Source of the DNA: Roseiarcus sp963781895
GTDB lineage: Bacteria; Pseudomonadota; Alphaproteobacteria; Rhizobiales; Beijerinckiaceae
Assembly: GCA_963781895.1 (NCBI GenBank)
Contig: CAWAIM010000038.1
Coordinates: 71,770 to 135,769, forward strand
DNA: 64,000 bases
Direction of reading: 5' to 3'
Numbering within the stretch: position 1 is the first letter of the stretch; each line of letters starts with the position of its first letter. Positions 38,479-48,577 of the stretch are shown in pieces. Under the pieces are notes generated by a model. It was given only the letters and a program-made list of their open reading frames with translations, did no database searches and had not been told where the DNA came from. Both the position numbers and the translations under genes were made by a program.

Positions 38479-38822
38479 GACGCAGCGAGCGGTCGGCAAT
38501 GCGCCTGATTGCCTCCCCGGGCCTCGCCGTGCCTCGTCCCTGGAGGCGTCAGTTTTGTCGGCAACTCAATCTTTTCAAGCGCTTGGGCGCCAAATCGGCA
38601 ATGTCAGCGCGTTGACTCAAGCTCCGTGGAGGTTGGGCACAGACGCGCGGCGAAGCCGTGGCCGCGTTCAAACCCGTCGACCGATTCTGACCGCTCAGTC
38701 GACCCGTCGAGCTGAAGTCGTTTACCCGGCCGATAAAAAACAGCATAGCACGACTTTTGATTTTCAGAAAGAAAATAATACGACAATATAAATCTGTTAG
38801 ATACGCGACCAAGGCCGCGCGC

Positions 38823-41800
38823 TCAGGCCGCCGCCGTCTCCCCGCGAGGCTCCTTGGCGCGGAAGAAGATGAGATAGAGCGCGGGCAGCACGATCAGGGT
38901 CAGGATCGTCGCCACGAACAGGCCGCCCATGATCGCGAACGCCATCGGGCCCCAGAACACGGTCGGAGCGATCGGGATCAAGCCGAGGACGGTGGAGACC
39001 GCCGTCAGCGTGATCGGGCGGAAGCGCGACAGCGTCGCCTCGACCACCGCATCCCAAATCTCGCGTCCCTGCGCCCGCTCGGTCTCGATCTGGTCGATCA
39101 GAATGACGGCGTTGCGCGCGATCATGCCGACCAGCGCCAGAATGCCGAGGATCGCGACGAAGCCGAGCGGCCGGTTGAAGGCGAGCAGCGCCAGGACGAT
39201 TCCGATCAGCCCCAGCGGCACCACGGCGATGACGAGCAGGACGCGGACGAAACTCTGCAACTGCGCCATCAGGAAGAACAGCATCAGGAACAGCGCGACG
39301 GGGAGCATGGCGAAAACCGAGGCCTGCGATTGCGCGCTCTCCTCGACCGTTCCGCCGACTTCGATATGGAAACCGCTCGGCAGGCTTTCCTGCAGCTTCT
39401 CGACCGCGGGCGCCAGCGACCGGACCGCGCCTTCCGGCGTCGCGCCGGCGCGAACGTCCGCCTGGACCGTCAGCGTCGGAACCCGGTCGCGCCGCCAAAT
39501 CAGAGGATATTCCTGATCGAAATCGAAGGTCGCGACCTGGCTCAGCGGCACGGTGCGGCCGTTGGGCAGCGGCAGCTGCAACGCGCGCAGCGTCGAAAGC
39601 GAGACGCGTTGTTCGTCGTTCGCGCGCACGACGACGTTGACGAGATAGATGCCGTCGCGCACCTGGGTCACCGGCGTTCCCGTCATCACCGTGTTCAGAA
39701 CTCCGGCGAGCGCCTGCGAACTCAACCCGAGAAGCCGCGCCTGATCCTGGTCGATCCTGATGCGGATTTCCCGGGCGGGCTCGATCCAGTCGAAATTGAC
39801 CAGCCGCAGATTTGGATCCTCGCCCATCGCCTGACCAAGCTTCAGAGCGGTCGCGCGCAGCTGCGCAATATCCGGTCCGCTGACCCTGTATTGCACCGGC
39901 CATCCGACCGGCGGACCAAGCTCGAGCGGCGACACGCGGGCGACCGCGCTCGGCAATTGCTCGGCGAGCTCCTTCTCCAGCTTGGCGTGCAGCCGGTCGC
40001 GCGCCGCCACGTCCTTGGCGATCACCACCGCCTGCGAGAAGAAATCGTTGGCGAGCTGCACGTCGAGCGGAAGGTAGAAGCGGATGGCGCCGCGCCCGAT
40101 ATAGCTGCTCCAGCTGGCGACGTCGGGATCGCCTTTCAGCATGGCGTCGAGCTTGGTCGCCGCCTGTTCGCTGGCGAAGATCGACGCGTTTTGCGGCAGG
40201 GTCAGATTGACGACCAGCTCCGGACGGTCGGAGGCGGGGAAGAATTGCCGCGGCACATAAGGCAACGCCAGCAGCGAAGCGACGAAACAGCCGAGCGTCA
40301 CCGCGATCGTGAGCCAGCGCATCCGCATCGCGCCGACCAGGATCGCGCGGAACACGCGCATGACCGCGCTCGGCTTTCCCTGTGCGTCCGTCGCGGGCTT
40401 CTTGAGCAAGGCGACGCCGAGAAGCGGCGCGAACAGGACCGCGACGAACCAGGATGCGATCAGCGCGATCGTCACGACGGCGAAGATCGAAAACGTGTAC
40501 TCGCCGGCGGCGCTGCGCGCAAAGCCGATGGGAACGAAGCCGGCGATGGTGACGAAGGTGCCGGTCAGCATCGGCAGCGCCAAGGTCTGGTAGGCGAAAG
40601 CCGCCGCTTCCTCCTTGCTGTCGCCTTGCGCGAGGCGGGTCGTCATCACGTCGATGGTCGTCATCGCGCTGTCGACGAGCAGGCTCAGGGAGATGATCAG
40701 GGCGCCGAGCGAAATACGCTGGAGGTCGATGTGCATCGCCTCCATGACCGGAAACACGATCGCGATGGTGAGGGGAATGGTCAGCGCGACCACCGAGCCG
40801 GGCCTCAGGCCGAGGCTGATGATGCTGACCGCCATGATGATGGCGATCGCCTGCCACAGCGACTCCATGAATTCGCCGATGGCGGTTTTGACCACGACCG
40901 GCTGATCCGACACCAGCGCGGCGTCGACGCCGAGCGGCATATTGGCCATGGCGCCGTCGATCGCGGTTTTCACGTTGCGGCCCAGCGCCAGGATGTCGCC
41001 GCCGTCGCGCATGGCGATCGCGAGCCCGATGGCGGGCTTGCCGTTGACGCGAAACATCGGCTGCGGCGGATCCGCGAACGAGCGGCGCACCTGGCCGATG
41101 TCGCGCAAGCGGATCAGCCGTCCGTTGGAAAGAAAGTTGACGTCGAGAATGTCGTTTTCGGAAGCGAACGCGCCGGAGACGCGGATCAACAGCTTTTCGT
41201 CGCCGGTCTGCAGCGAGCCCGACGGGGCGACCGCGTTCTGCGCCTGCAGCGCCGCGATCAGGGCCGCCCGGTCGATGCCGAGGCCGGCGAGCTGCTGGGT
41301 CGAGAATTCGACGAAAATCTGCTCGTCCTGGGCGCCGAGGAGCTCGATCTTGGAGACGTCGGGAACCTGCAGCAGACGCGAGCGGACGTCCTCGACGTAA
41401 TCGCGCAGTTCGCGCTGGGTGAAGCCGTCGGCGGTGAACCCGTAGATCAGGCCATAGGTGTCGCCGAAGTCGTCGTTGAACCCGGGTCCAATGACCCCCG
41501 CCGGCAGGGTATGGCGAATGTCGCCGACGTTCTTGCGCACCTGATACCAGATGTCCGGCACTTCGGAGGCTTTGGTCGAGCCCTTCAGATTGACGAAGAT
41601 GGTGGCGAGGCCGGGCTTCGTGTAGCTGCGCAGAAAGTCGAGGCCCTTGGTCTCCTGCAGCTTGCGCTCGATGCGTTCGGTGACCTGCTGCAGCGTTTCG
41701 TCCATGGTCGCGCCGGGCCAGGAGGCCTGGACGATCATCGTCCGGAAAGTGAACGGCGGATCCTCGGCGCGGCCAAGCTGGAAATAGGAGGCGAGGCCGC

Positions 41801-41879
41801 CGAGAGTCGCGGCGATCATGATGAAAATAATGAAGGAGCGGTGCTTCAGCGCCCATTCGGAGAGATTGACGCCAGTCAA
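38823..41879 (-). CDS. RND-family efflux pump permease
   Basis: A 1018-residue inner-membrane proton-driven pump of the AcrB/HAE superfamily. The N-terminus (NLSEWALKHRSFIIFIMIAA) and the first periplasmic loop (PPFTFRTMIVQASWPGATMD) are typical. Helix 4 reads ISLSLLVDSAMTTIDVMTTR, keeping the first of the two acidic positions of AcrB (VDDA) but with Ser in the second. Helix 10-12 blocks GILALVGMIARNAVILIDQI and LRPGS/FRPITLTAVSTVLGLIPI are present. The start is a TTG at 41879 overlapping the stop of the upstream fusion-protein gene (TTGA), so translation is coupled. No outer-membrane TolC-type gene is adjacent. Cargo unknown. Confidence 0.9.
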   Translation of the reverse strand: MTGVNLSEWALKHRSFIIFIMIAATLGGLASYFQLGRAEDPPFTFRTMIVQASWPGATMDETLQQVTERIERKLQETKGLDFLRSYTKPGLATIFVNLKGSTKASEVPDIWYQVRKNVGDIRHTLPAGVIGPGFNDDFGDTYGLIYGFTADGFTQRELRDYVEDVRSRLLQVPDVSKIELLGAQDEQIFVEFSTQQLAGLGIDRAALIAALQAQNAVAPSGSLQTGDEKLLIRVSGAFASENDILDVNFLSNGRLIRLRDIGQVRRSFADPPQPMFRVNGKPAIGLAIAMRDGGDILALGRNVKTAIDGAMANMPLGVDAALVSDQPVVVKTAIGEFMESLWQAIAIIMAVSIISLGLRPGSVVALTIPLTIAIVFPVMEAMHIDLQRISLGALIISLSLLVDSAMTTIDVMTTRLAQGDSKEEAAAFAYQTLALPMLTGTFVTIAGFVPIGFARSAAGEYTFSIFAVVTIALIASWFVAVLFAPLLGVALLKKPATDAQGKPSAVMRVFRAILVGAMRMRWLTIAVTLGCFVASLLALPYVPRQFFPASDRPELVVNLTLPQNASIFASEQAATKLDAMLKGDPDVASWSSYIGRGAIRFYLPLDVQLANDFFSQAVVIAKDVAARDRLHAKLEKELAEQLPSAVARVSPLELGPPVGWPVQYRVSGPDIAQLRATALKLGQAMGEDPNLRLVNFDWIEPAREIRIRIDQDQARLLGLSSQALAGVLNTVMTGTPVTQVRDGIYLVNVVVRANDEQRVSLSTLRALQLPLPNGRTVPLSQVATFDFDQEYPLIWRRDRVPTLTVQADVRAGATPEGAVRSLAPAVEKLQESLPSGFHIEVGGTVEESAQSQASVFAMLPVALFLMLFFLMAQLQSFVRVLLVIAVVPLGLIGIVLALLAFNRPLGFVAILGILALVGMIARNAVILIDQIETERAQGREIWDAVVEATLSRFRPITLTAVSTVLGLIPIAPTVFWGPMAFAIMGGLFVATILTLIVLPALYLIFFRAKEPRGETAAA

Positions 41880-42988
41880 GACTGCGCTCCGAGCAGACGA
41901 ACCTTTTGACCAGGGTGCAGCGCCTGGACGCCTGCCGTCACGACAATCTGGCCGACTTCGAGTCCGCCCGAAATCACCACCGTTCCCGGATCGAACCGCA
42001 GCACGTCCACGGGATGCAATGCAACCGTCAGGTTCGCGGGATCGACGATCCAAACGGCGGGCTTACGATCGATCTCGGTCAGCGCGCTGGCGGGGACCGC
42101 AATGCCCGTGGCGGATTCCATGTCCATCCGTCCCGTGACCGTCGCGCCAAGCCGCATGGCGGCAGGCGGATCGTTGACGCTGACCCTGACCTTGAACGTG
42201 CGCGTGATCGGGTCGGCCTGCGGATCGACCTGCCGCACCAGCCCTTTGGCGGTCACGGAAGGATCGTCGGCGAGAGCGACGGTGATCGGCGCGTCGGCGG
42301 GAGCAGACCGGATCACCTGCGCCGGCACGTCGAACACGGCGTCCCAGCCCGAGTCGCGCGCCACCTGGAACACCATTTGTCCAGGCTGCACGACTTCGCC
42401 CGATTCCGCGCCCCGCGCGGTGATCGTTCCGGTGACGTCGGCCTTGAGCTCGGTGTAGCTCACCCGGTCCTCGGCGATCTCGAGCTGCGCCTTGGCGTCG
42501 TCCACGCTGGCCTGCGCCGTGCGAAATCCCTGCTGCGCCTGGTCGAACAGCACCTTGGTCGTAAAGCCCCTCTCCAGAAGCGTTTCCTGACGCTGAAACG
42601 TATTGGTCTCCTGCACCAGTCTGCCTTCCGCGGCCGACAGGGCGGCGCGCGCCGAACGCAGGGCGTTCAATTCATTCTGCGGGTCGAGCTTCGCCAGCAC
42701 CTGATCGGGCTTGACCTGATCGCCGACGTTGCCCGTCCGTTCGATGATCCGGCCGCCGATGCGAAAGGCGAGAGCGACCTCCTTTTCCGCCAGAATCTGT
42801 CCGGTCAGCACCACCGATTGGCCGAGTTCGCTCTTTTCGGCGATGACGATGCGGACCGGGCGCGGCGGCGGCGCTTCGGCCTTGGTTTGCCTGTCGCAGC
42901 CCATCATCAGCGGGGCGATCGCCGCCAGGGCCAGCAACAAGGGGAGCGCGTCGCGCGTTGCCTTTGGATGAAGGGGGGATGCAGCCAA
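41876..42988 (-). CDS. RND efflux membrane-fusion lipoprotein (HlyD/AcrA type)
   Basis: The periplasmic adaptor for the RND pump, about 370 residues. The reading frame runs on from the upstream GntP gene only because of a frameshift there, so I place the start at TTG 42988, which has GAGGA six bases upstream; TTG 43018 is an alternative. A lipoprotein signal follows (ALPLLLALAAIAPLMMGC), with the lipobox LMMGC. The lipoyl-like hairpin flanks are ILAEKEVALAFRIGGRIIER and TELKADVTGTITARGAESGE, with coiled-coil helices between (about residues 85-150). The barrel and membrane-proximal parts follow, ending at LHPGQKVRLLGAQS. Confidence 0.87.
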   Translation of the reverse strand: MAASPLHPKATRDALPLLLALAAIAPLMMGCDRQTKAEAPPPRPVRIVIAEKSELGQSVVLTGQILAEKEVALAFRIGGRIIERTGNVGDQVKPDQVLAKLDPQNELNALRSARAALSAAEGRLVQETNTFQRQETLLERGFTTKVLFDQAQQGFRTAQASVDDAKAQLEIAEDRVSYTELKADVTGTITARGAESGEVVQPGQMVFQVARDSGWDAVFDVPAQVIRSAPADAPITVALADDPSVTAKGLVRQVDPQADPITRTFKVRVSVNDPPAAMRLGATVTGRMDMESATGIAVPASALTEIDRKPAVWIVDPANLTVALHPVDVLRFDPGTVVISGGLEVGQIVVTAGVQALHPGQKVRLLGAQS

Positions 42989-43038
42989 GACGCGGTCCTC
43001 GAATTTGGGGCTGGTCAAGGAATGGGGCGGAGCGCGGC

Positions 43039-44512
43039 CTAAAACGAACCGAACACGGAGGCCAGCGCGATGACCGCGACCAGCGCGATGATCGGTCCGA
43101 CGATCGCCGACGATGAGAATGTCCCGGTAGCTTTCCTTGTGAGTCGATCCGCAAACGGCGAGCAGGGTGACCACTGCCCCGTTGTGCGGCAGGCTGTCAA
43201 GCGTGCCCGAGCCGATGACCGCGACGCGATGCAGGATCGACGGATCGAGGCCGATCTGCGCCGCCCGCTCCAGGTACGTCGAGCCGAGCGCGTCGAGAGC
43301 GATCGTCAGTCCTCCGGACGCCGAGCCGGTGAGCGCGGCCAGCGTGTTGGTCGCCACCGCCAGCGACACCAGCGGCCCGCCGCCGATCCCGAGCACGGCG
43401 TCGCGCACCACTTCGAAAGCAGGCATCGCCGCCACCACGGCGCCGAAGCCGACCAGGCTGGCGACGCTGATCACCGGCAGCGCCGAGGCGTTGACGCCTG
43501 CGTCCATGGTCAGCCGCAGGTCCGGAATCCGGCGAAAGTTCAACGCCAGAACGGTAGCGATCGCGCACGAGAGCGCGGTCATCACCGCCCAGATGCCGCT
43601 GACGGCCGACGGCGCGATCTCGCCCCATTGGGGTCCGGCCAGAAAGCTCAAGTCGCTTCTCGGCAGAATGACGAGCGACATGGCGAGATTGACCACGATG
43701 ACGACGATGAGCGGCGCCGCCGCCGCCGCGATCGACGGCGGCGCCAGGGCCGCCTTGCCATGCGCGATCTCGGCGGGATCGAATTCGCGCGCGGTCGTGG
43801 CGCGTTCGCGCAGCATCTCGTCGTCGCCGAGACCCTCGGGCGAAAGCGCGGACTCGCCGCCGAAGCCTTCGCCCTTCTGTTTCGCCGCGGCCTCCTCGCG
43901 TCCGAGCCACCACAGGCCGAAGCCGAGCATGATGAGCGACGCCAGCACGCCGAGACCCGGCGCCGCGAACGGCGTCGTGCCGAAGAACGGCATCGGAATG
44001 GTGTTCTGGATCGACGGCGTGCCGGGCAAGGCCGACATGGTGAAGGTCGACGTGCCGAGCATGATCGCGGCCGGCATCAGCCGCCGGGGAATGCCGGCGG
44101 TGCGAAACAGATCCAGCGCCATCGGCGCGATCACGAAGAAGGCGACGAACAGGCTCACGCCGCCATACGTGACCAGCGCGCCGCCGAGCACGACGGCCAG
44201 AATCGCCCGCCGGACCCCGAGCCGGCGGGTCATGAAGCCGGCGATCGCGGTCACCGAGCCGCTGTCCTCCATCAGCTTGCCGAACAGCGCTCCGAGCAGG
44301 AACAGCGGGAAGAACTGCGCGAGAAAGCCGGCGGCGCTGCCCATGAAGGTCTGCGTCCAGTGGGCCAGCACCGGCTCGCGGGAAAACAACGCCGCCGCCA
44401 CCGCGGCGATCGGCGCGAGCAGCAGGACGCTCCAGCCCTTGAACGCGAACCAGATCAGCAGAGCGAGCCCGACCAGGATGCCCGCCAGGCCGAGGAGAAC
44501 GGGCAGGCCCAT
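43039..44512 (-). pseudogene. GntP-family permease, frameshifted near its C-terminus
   Basis: A gluconate/D-3-hydroxybutyrate-type proton symporter of the GntP family, with about 12 hydrophobic segments. Family blocks include FLAQFFPLFLLGALFGKLME, GTSTFTMSALPGTPSIQNTI, LTGSASGGLTIALDALGSTY and GTLDSLPHNGAVVTLLAVCG. After THKESYRDILIV one extra base (near 43106-43110) shifts the frame; corrected, the protein ends AIVGPIIALVAVIALASVFG and stops at 43039 after 490 residues. As sequenced, the frame instead runs through into the HlyD gene and simulates an 878-residue fusion. Only the last helix is affected. It follows the patatin gene by three bases; patatin and GntP genes are often linked to 3-hydroxybutyrate metabolism. 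Confidence 0.83.
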
Positions 44513-44515
44513 GCC

Positions 44516-45562
44516 TCAGCACTCCCCGAGCAGCACGTCGATGTCGGTCGTCGCCCTGCGCCCGACATCGTCGCCGTGGGTGGCGAGAAACTCGCCGGCG
44601 CTGCGCCGCCCTTCTTCCTTCAGCAGCGCGAAGAAATCCCATTCCGCGTTGAGCTTCGAGGACGCCCCGAGCTCGGCGAGCTTGTCGGTCATGATCCGGT
44701 GGGTCCGCATGACCGCCCAGCGCGCGCCTTCGCCGGTTCCCGGATCGGCCACCTGGCGCAGCAGAGCGATCATGCGCAGCTCCTTCATCAGCGGCGCGTT
44801 GAAGGAAATCTCGTTGAGGCGGTTGAGAATCTCGCTCGCCGTGCGCGGCGTCTCCGCGCGTTCGCGCGGGTTGATCTGCACCAGGATCGTGTCGTAGGCG
44901 TCGCTTTCCCTGACCAGCGGCGTGATCGTCGGGTTGCCGGCGTAGCCGCCGTCCCAATAGGGCTCGCCGTCGATCTCGATCGCCTGGAACATCGTCGGCA
45001 GGCACGCGGACGCGAGCAGAACGTCGGGCGTGATCTCGGCGTTGCGGAACACGCGCCCGCGGCCGGTGTGCACATTGGTCGCCGTCACGAACAGCTTGAT
45101 CCGCGCGCCGGCGAGAGCGCTGAAATCGATGCTCTCCGACAGGATGGAGCTCAACGGATTGACCCCGAAAGGATTGAGGTCATAGGGCGAAAGGACCCGG
45201 GTCATCAGGTCGATGGCGAGGTAGACGGGCGACGTGTCGAGCGTCCACCGGTTCATCAGCCGATCGACCGGCGAGCGCTGCAGCGGGCTGAATCTCGCCG
45301 CTTTCGCGACGCGGCGCCAATAGGCCTCGAGCGCCGCCCTGGCGCCGTTCGCGCCGCCCTGAACCCATCCGCTCGTCAGCACCGCCGCGTTCATCGCGCC
45401 GGCGGAGGTGCCGGAAATCGCCTCGATTTCGAGCCAGGGCTCCTCGAGCAGCCGGTCCAGCACGCCCCAGGTGAACGCGCCGTGCGAGCCGCCGCCCTGA
45501 AGGGCAAGGTCGATCAGAACGGTGTCGCGCCCTTTGCCCCGTTTCGCCGGATCCGTCGCCAT
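44516..45562 (-). CDS. Patatin-like phospholipase
   Basis: A 348-residue serine lipid acyl hydrolase. The oxyanion-hole motif is LALQGGGSHGAFTWGVLD, the nucleophile Ser is in AISGTSAGAMNAA (GxSxG), and the catalytic Asp is in YWDGGYAGNP (DGG). There is no signal peptide, so it acts in the cytoplasm, on phospholipids or on storage polyester oligomers. It is the first gene of a minus-strand unit with the GntP permease (three-base gap), the efflux adaptor and the RND pump. In rhizobia and pseudomonads similar patatins sit beside 3-hydroxybutyrate dehydrogenase and its permease, which hints at polyhydroxybutyrate turnover; this is inference from context. Confidence 0.9.
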   Translation of the reverse strand: MATDPAKRGKGRDTVLIDLALQGGGSHGAFTWGVLDRLLEEPWLEIEAISGTSAGAMNAAVLTSGWVQGGANGARAALEAYWRRVAKAARFSPLQRSPVDRLMNRWTLDTSPVYLAIDLMTRVLSPYDLNPFGVNPLSSILSESIDFSALAGARIKLFVTATNVHTGRGRVFRNAEITPDVLLASACLPTMFQAIEIDGEPYWDGGYAGNPTITPLVRESDAYDTILVQINPRERAETPRTASEILNRLNEISFNAPLMKELRMIALLRQVADPGTGEGARWAVMRTHRIMTDKLAELGASSKLNAEWDFFALLKEEGRRSAGEFLATHGDDVGRRATTDIDVLLGEC

Positions 45563-45930
45563 GCTCGCTCAACTCCAGCAAAAGACGTCCGCGTTCGGCG
45601 GTTCAACGACCGCCGTCCGCGTCACAATTGATTTTTTATCGGAAACGCCAAGCCCCGGCGCGACGCCGCGTTGGCCTTTTTTCGATCCTTTGGCAGGGCC
45701 GGGCGAGGACGTCAAGCGGCGCAATCGCACTGACCGGAGCGCGCGACGGGCGGCGATTGGCCCGCTGTCCGCCGCTCGTGCGCGCAGGCGTCGAGCTTGC
45801 GCGCCCGCTGTTCACGGGACTCGTCTCCAGATATTTGCGGCGACTGGAAAAATGAGGTTTTCTGCGCCCCGGGTCTCGACCCTGGCAGGGCCAGCGACCG
45901 ACCCATATTGCGTTCCGGCGGGCATTCTTG
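45563..45930. other. Divergent intergenic region between patatin gene and gltS
   Basis: It separates minus- and plus-strand genes and should hold both promoters. An A/T-rich segment near 45627-45650 (ATTGATTTTTTATCGGAAA) is the only obvious departure from the GC-rich background. I find no small gene or RNA. Confidence 0.4.
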
Positions 45931-47128
45931 ATGACGAAGATCGAAACGCCCGGCCTCCTGACCTTCACCATTTCGATCGTCGTGTTTTTCGCCGGCGCCG
46001 GACTCAACCGTCTGATCCCGCCGCTGCGGCGATGGAACATTCCCGAGCCCGTCACCGGCGGACTGCTGGCCGCGCTGGTGACGCTGGCCGCGCATGAGAC
46101 GCTGCGGCTCGAAATCACTTTCGACCTCGACGCCCGCGACATGCTCCTTCTCTACTTTTTCACCGGCATCGGGCTCAACGCCAAACTCGCCGATCTGATC
46201 GCGGGAGGCCGGCCGTTGCTTGTCCTGCTCGGCCTCACCCTCGTCTATCTCGTGATCCAGAACCTGATCGCGGCGGGCTCCGCGGCCGCGCTCGGCTTGC
46301 CCGAACGGGATCGGCGCGTTGCTCGGATCGGCCTCTCTGATCGGCGGACACGGCACCGTCATCGCCTGGGCGCCGCTGATCGCCGCGCGTTTCGGCCTGG
46401 CGAACGCTCTGGAAATCGGCGTCGCCGCCGCGACGCTCGGCCTGGTCATCGCCAGTCTCGTCGGCGGTCCCGTCGCCCGATTTCTGATCGACCGCCATCG
46501 GCTCTCCGGCCCGCGCGACGCGCCGCCGATGATCGGATTGCGGGACGACAATCCGAAGGACGACCTCGATCACATCGGCCTGCTGCAGACGATCCTCGTT
46601 CTCAATGTGGCGATTTTGATCGGTTTCGGCGTCCACGAGGCGCTTGTGGATTCCGGCCTCAAGCTGCCGTTGTTCGTCGCCTGTCTCATGTCGGCGATCG
46701 CGCTGACCAACACGCTTCCGCGCCTGTTGCCGAAATTGCCATGGCCCTCGCGAACGCGCGCGCTCGCCCTGGTCTCTGATCTGTCGCTCAACGTCTTTCT
46801 CGCCATGTCCTTGATGAGCATGCAGCTTTGGACGCTCGGAGGGCTCGGGCCGGCGCTGGTCGCGGCGCTGGCGCTGCAGACGATCGCCGCCGTCCTCTAC
46901 ATGCTGTTCGTGGTCTTTCCGGCGATGGGCGGCTCCTACGAGGCGGCGGTCGTCACCGCGGGGTTCGGCGGCATCAGCCTCGGCGCGACGCCGACGGCGA
47001 TCGCCAACATGACCGCGATCACCAAGGCGCACGGCGCCGCGCCGACCGCCTTCATCATCCTGCCGCTCGTTTCCGCCTTCTTCATCGACCTCGCCAATGC
47101 CGCGGCGATCGGCTTTCTCGTCCGCTGA
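45931..47128 (+). pseudogene. gltS: Sodium/glutamate symporter, one frameshift
   Basis: GltS imports glutamate with sodium across the inner membrane. The first part, from ATG 45931, has FTISIVVFFAGAGLNRLIPP, NIPEPVTGGLLAALVTL and LLLYFFTGIGLNAKLADLI. At LGLPERIGA the frame breaks: one extra G in the run 46307-46309 must be dropped to reach LLGSASLIGGHGTVIAWAPL. The second half carries LPLFVACLMSAIALTNT, LSLNVFLAMSLMSMQLWTL and FGGISLGATPTAIANMTAIT. Corrected length is 398 residues, close to the 401 of E. coli GltS. As sequenced, the protein is cut after about 125 residues. Confidence 0.87.
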
Positions 47129-47267
47129 GAACGGGCGGAGGCGGCGCGAAGTCGCGATTTGCGGACGTCTTTGCGGCTTTGACTGTATCCTATAAGTGGT
47201 CTTGGCATGAGAAGATCCGGCATCGCCCAGCGCCCGGCAAGGATGGATTGGCCGGCGGCTCGCCCTC

Positions 47268-48359
47268 ATGGCGCGCATGATCGGGAGGCGGGACGCGCCT
47301 CGGCGCGCCAGTCAGGATGACGTCCTGCGATCGAGAGGGCTTCCCGGCGACCCGCGCGAATTCGTGTTCGCGGCGGCCGTCGTCTCGCTGATGAATTTGC
47401 CGTGCCCGGCCGCCGCGCAGGCGCTCTCGGCCCAGAGCGACGCGCAGGATGCGCGGACCGACGCCATCCTGGCGATGCCGAACCTTTCGACGCCCGCGCC
47501 GCTATCGAACCTCTATTCGACCGCTCCTGGTTTGGAACAGGCCATCCCGGCGCCCCAGTGGCGATTCAATTTCGTCGCCCCGTTCGGCTACAATTCCAAC
47601 GCCGAGGAGATCGCCCATGGCGGAACCCAGACGTTTGAATTCGGGCCTCTCGCAAATCTCTCGTGGGCCGCGCCGCTGGGCGCGCTGCCGCTGCGCCTGA
47701 CGCTCAACGCGTTCACCGACAGCGACCGCTTCTCCCAGGCGCCCGACGCCGAGATCGACAGGATCGGCGGGTCCGCACGCCTGCAATACGTCGATCCGAA
47801 CAATGATCAAGCCTTCTCGCCCTATTTCGCCTTCACTCAACGATGGGATTTCGCTCCCACGTTCTCGGATCAGATCTCGCAGCGGCAGGATTTCAATCTG
47901 GGGTTCAACAAGAGATTCAATTTTGACGGCGACTTTCAGCGCGTCGCGTTCTCCGGCGACACTTCGGCCTCGACAGTATGGTCGTTCGGCCTGACGGTTT
48001 TCGCTCAGCGGAGGATCAGGGAGCCGCAGCTCTCGTCCAGCGCGGCGTTTGTCATTCCGTCCGTGTCCTACGTGATCTCAAATGACTGGAGCGCCAGCCT
48101 CGCCGTCGAATTGATGGCCCGGCGGCACGACATGGACAGCCTCGGCTTCGGGGGTCGGAACTGGGAGGCTTTGCCCATCGCGACCGTCGAATATGCCATC
48201 CCCGCCTCCTTTTTTGGCAGCGAGAGACTGGCGAACATTCTCGGCCGGCCGACGCTGGATTTCCAGACTTCGTACCTTCGAAACTGGTCGAACGCGCCCG
48301 GCGGCAGCTTCAATCAATGGGATGGGGCGGTCGCGATCAAGACGGGCTGGCGCTTCTGA
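47268..48359 (+). CDS. Putative outer-membrane beta-barrel protein (363 aa)
   Basis: A secreted protein whose signal peptide (FVFAAAVVSLMNLPCPAAAQA) follows an unusually long N-terminal extension of about 30 residues; an internal start is possible. The mature part is rich in alternating aromatic and polar strands, for example WRFNFVAPFGYNSNAEEIAH, SPYFAFTQRWDFAPTF and TVWSFGLTVFAQRR, and ends in WRF, the terminal aromatic that directs barrel insertion by the BAM complex. I do not recognise a named family. It stands alone, downstream of gltS by 139 bp and upstream of the P-type ATPase by 218 bp. Confidence 0.65.
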   Translation: MARMIGRRDAPRRASQDDVLRSRGLPGDPREFVFAAAVVSLMNLPCPAAAQALSAQSDAQDARTDAILAMPNLSTPAPLSNLYSTAPGLEQAIPAPQWRFNFVAPFGYNSNAEEIAHGGTQTFEFGPLANLSWAAPLGALPLRLTLNAFTDSDRFSQAPDAEIDRIGGSARLQYVDPNNDQAFSPYFAFTQRWDFAPTFSDQISQRQDFNLGFNKRFNFDGDFQRVAFSGDTSASTVWSFGLTVFAQRRIREPQLSSSAAFVIPSVSYVISNDWSASLAVELMARRHDMDSLGFGGRNWEALPIATVEYAIPASFFGSERLANILGRPTLDFQTSYLRNWSNAPGGSFNQWDGAVAIKTGWRF

Positions 48360-48577
48360 CCCGCGACCGCTCGAAATTGGCGGCCGAGCGCCGGACGCGG
48401 GCCTGGTTGAGCGAGAAGCGCCGTCCGCATTGCGCCGCGATCCCCTCTCTTGCAAGCCAGACCCGCCTCTTTGCAACGGGGAAGCGATGACCCTACACTT
48501 GCCGATCGGCGCGCAAGCTCGGCCCTGACCGATCCGATAACGGTCCAGGGAGGAACCGGCGTGGAGGGAGGATCGTC

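Noticed and set aside
36583..38499. Long minus-strand frame opposite the last two Mrp genes
   Set aside because: It is Arg/Gln/Gly-rich without motifs, while the plus strand encodes coupled Mrp subunits.
38757..41909. A plus-strand open frame of over 1000 codons opposite the RND gene
   Set aside because: It is an antisense shadow of a GC-rich gene: the minus strand gives a full RND pump with all family blocks, while the plus frame is Arg/Asp/Gln-rich and family-less.
41876..44512. A genuine permease-efflux adaptor fusion protein
   Set aside because: The permease has its natural C-terminus in another frame and the adaptor has its own ribosome-binding site and lipobox, so a frameshift is the simpler reading.
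43070..45631. Long plus-strand frame opposite the GntP and patatin genes
   Set aside because: Its composition is typical of an antisense shadow, and both minus-strand genes are clearly recognisable.
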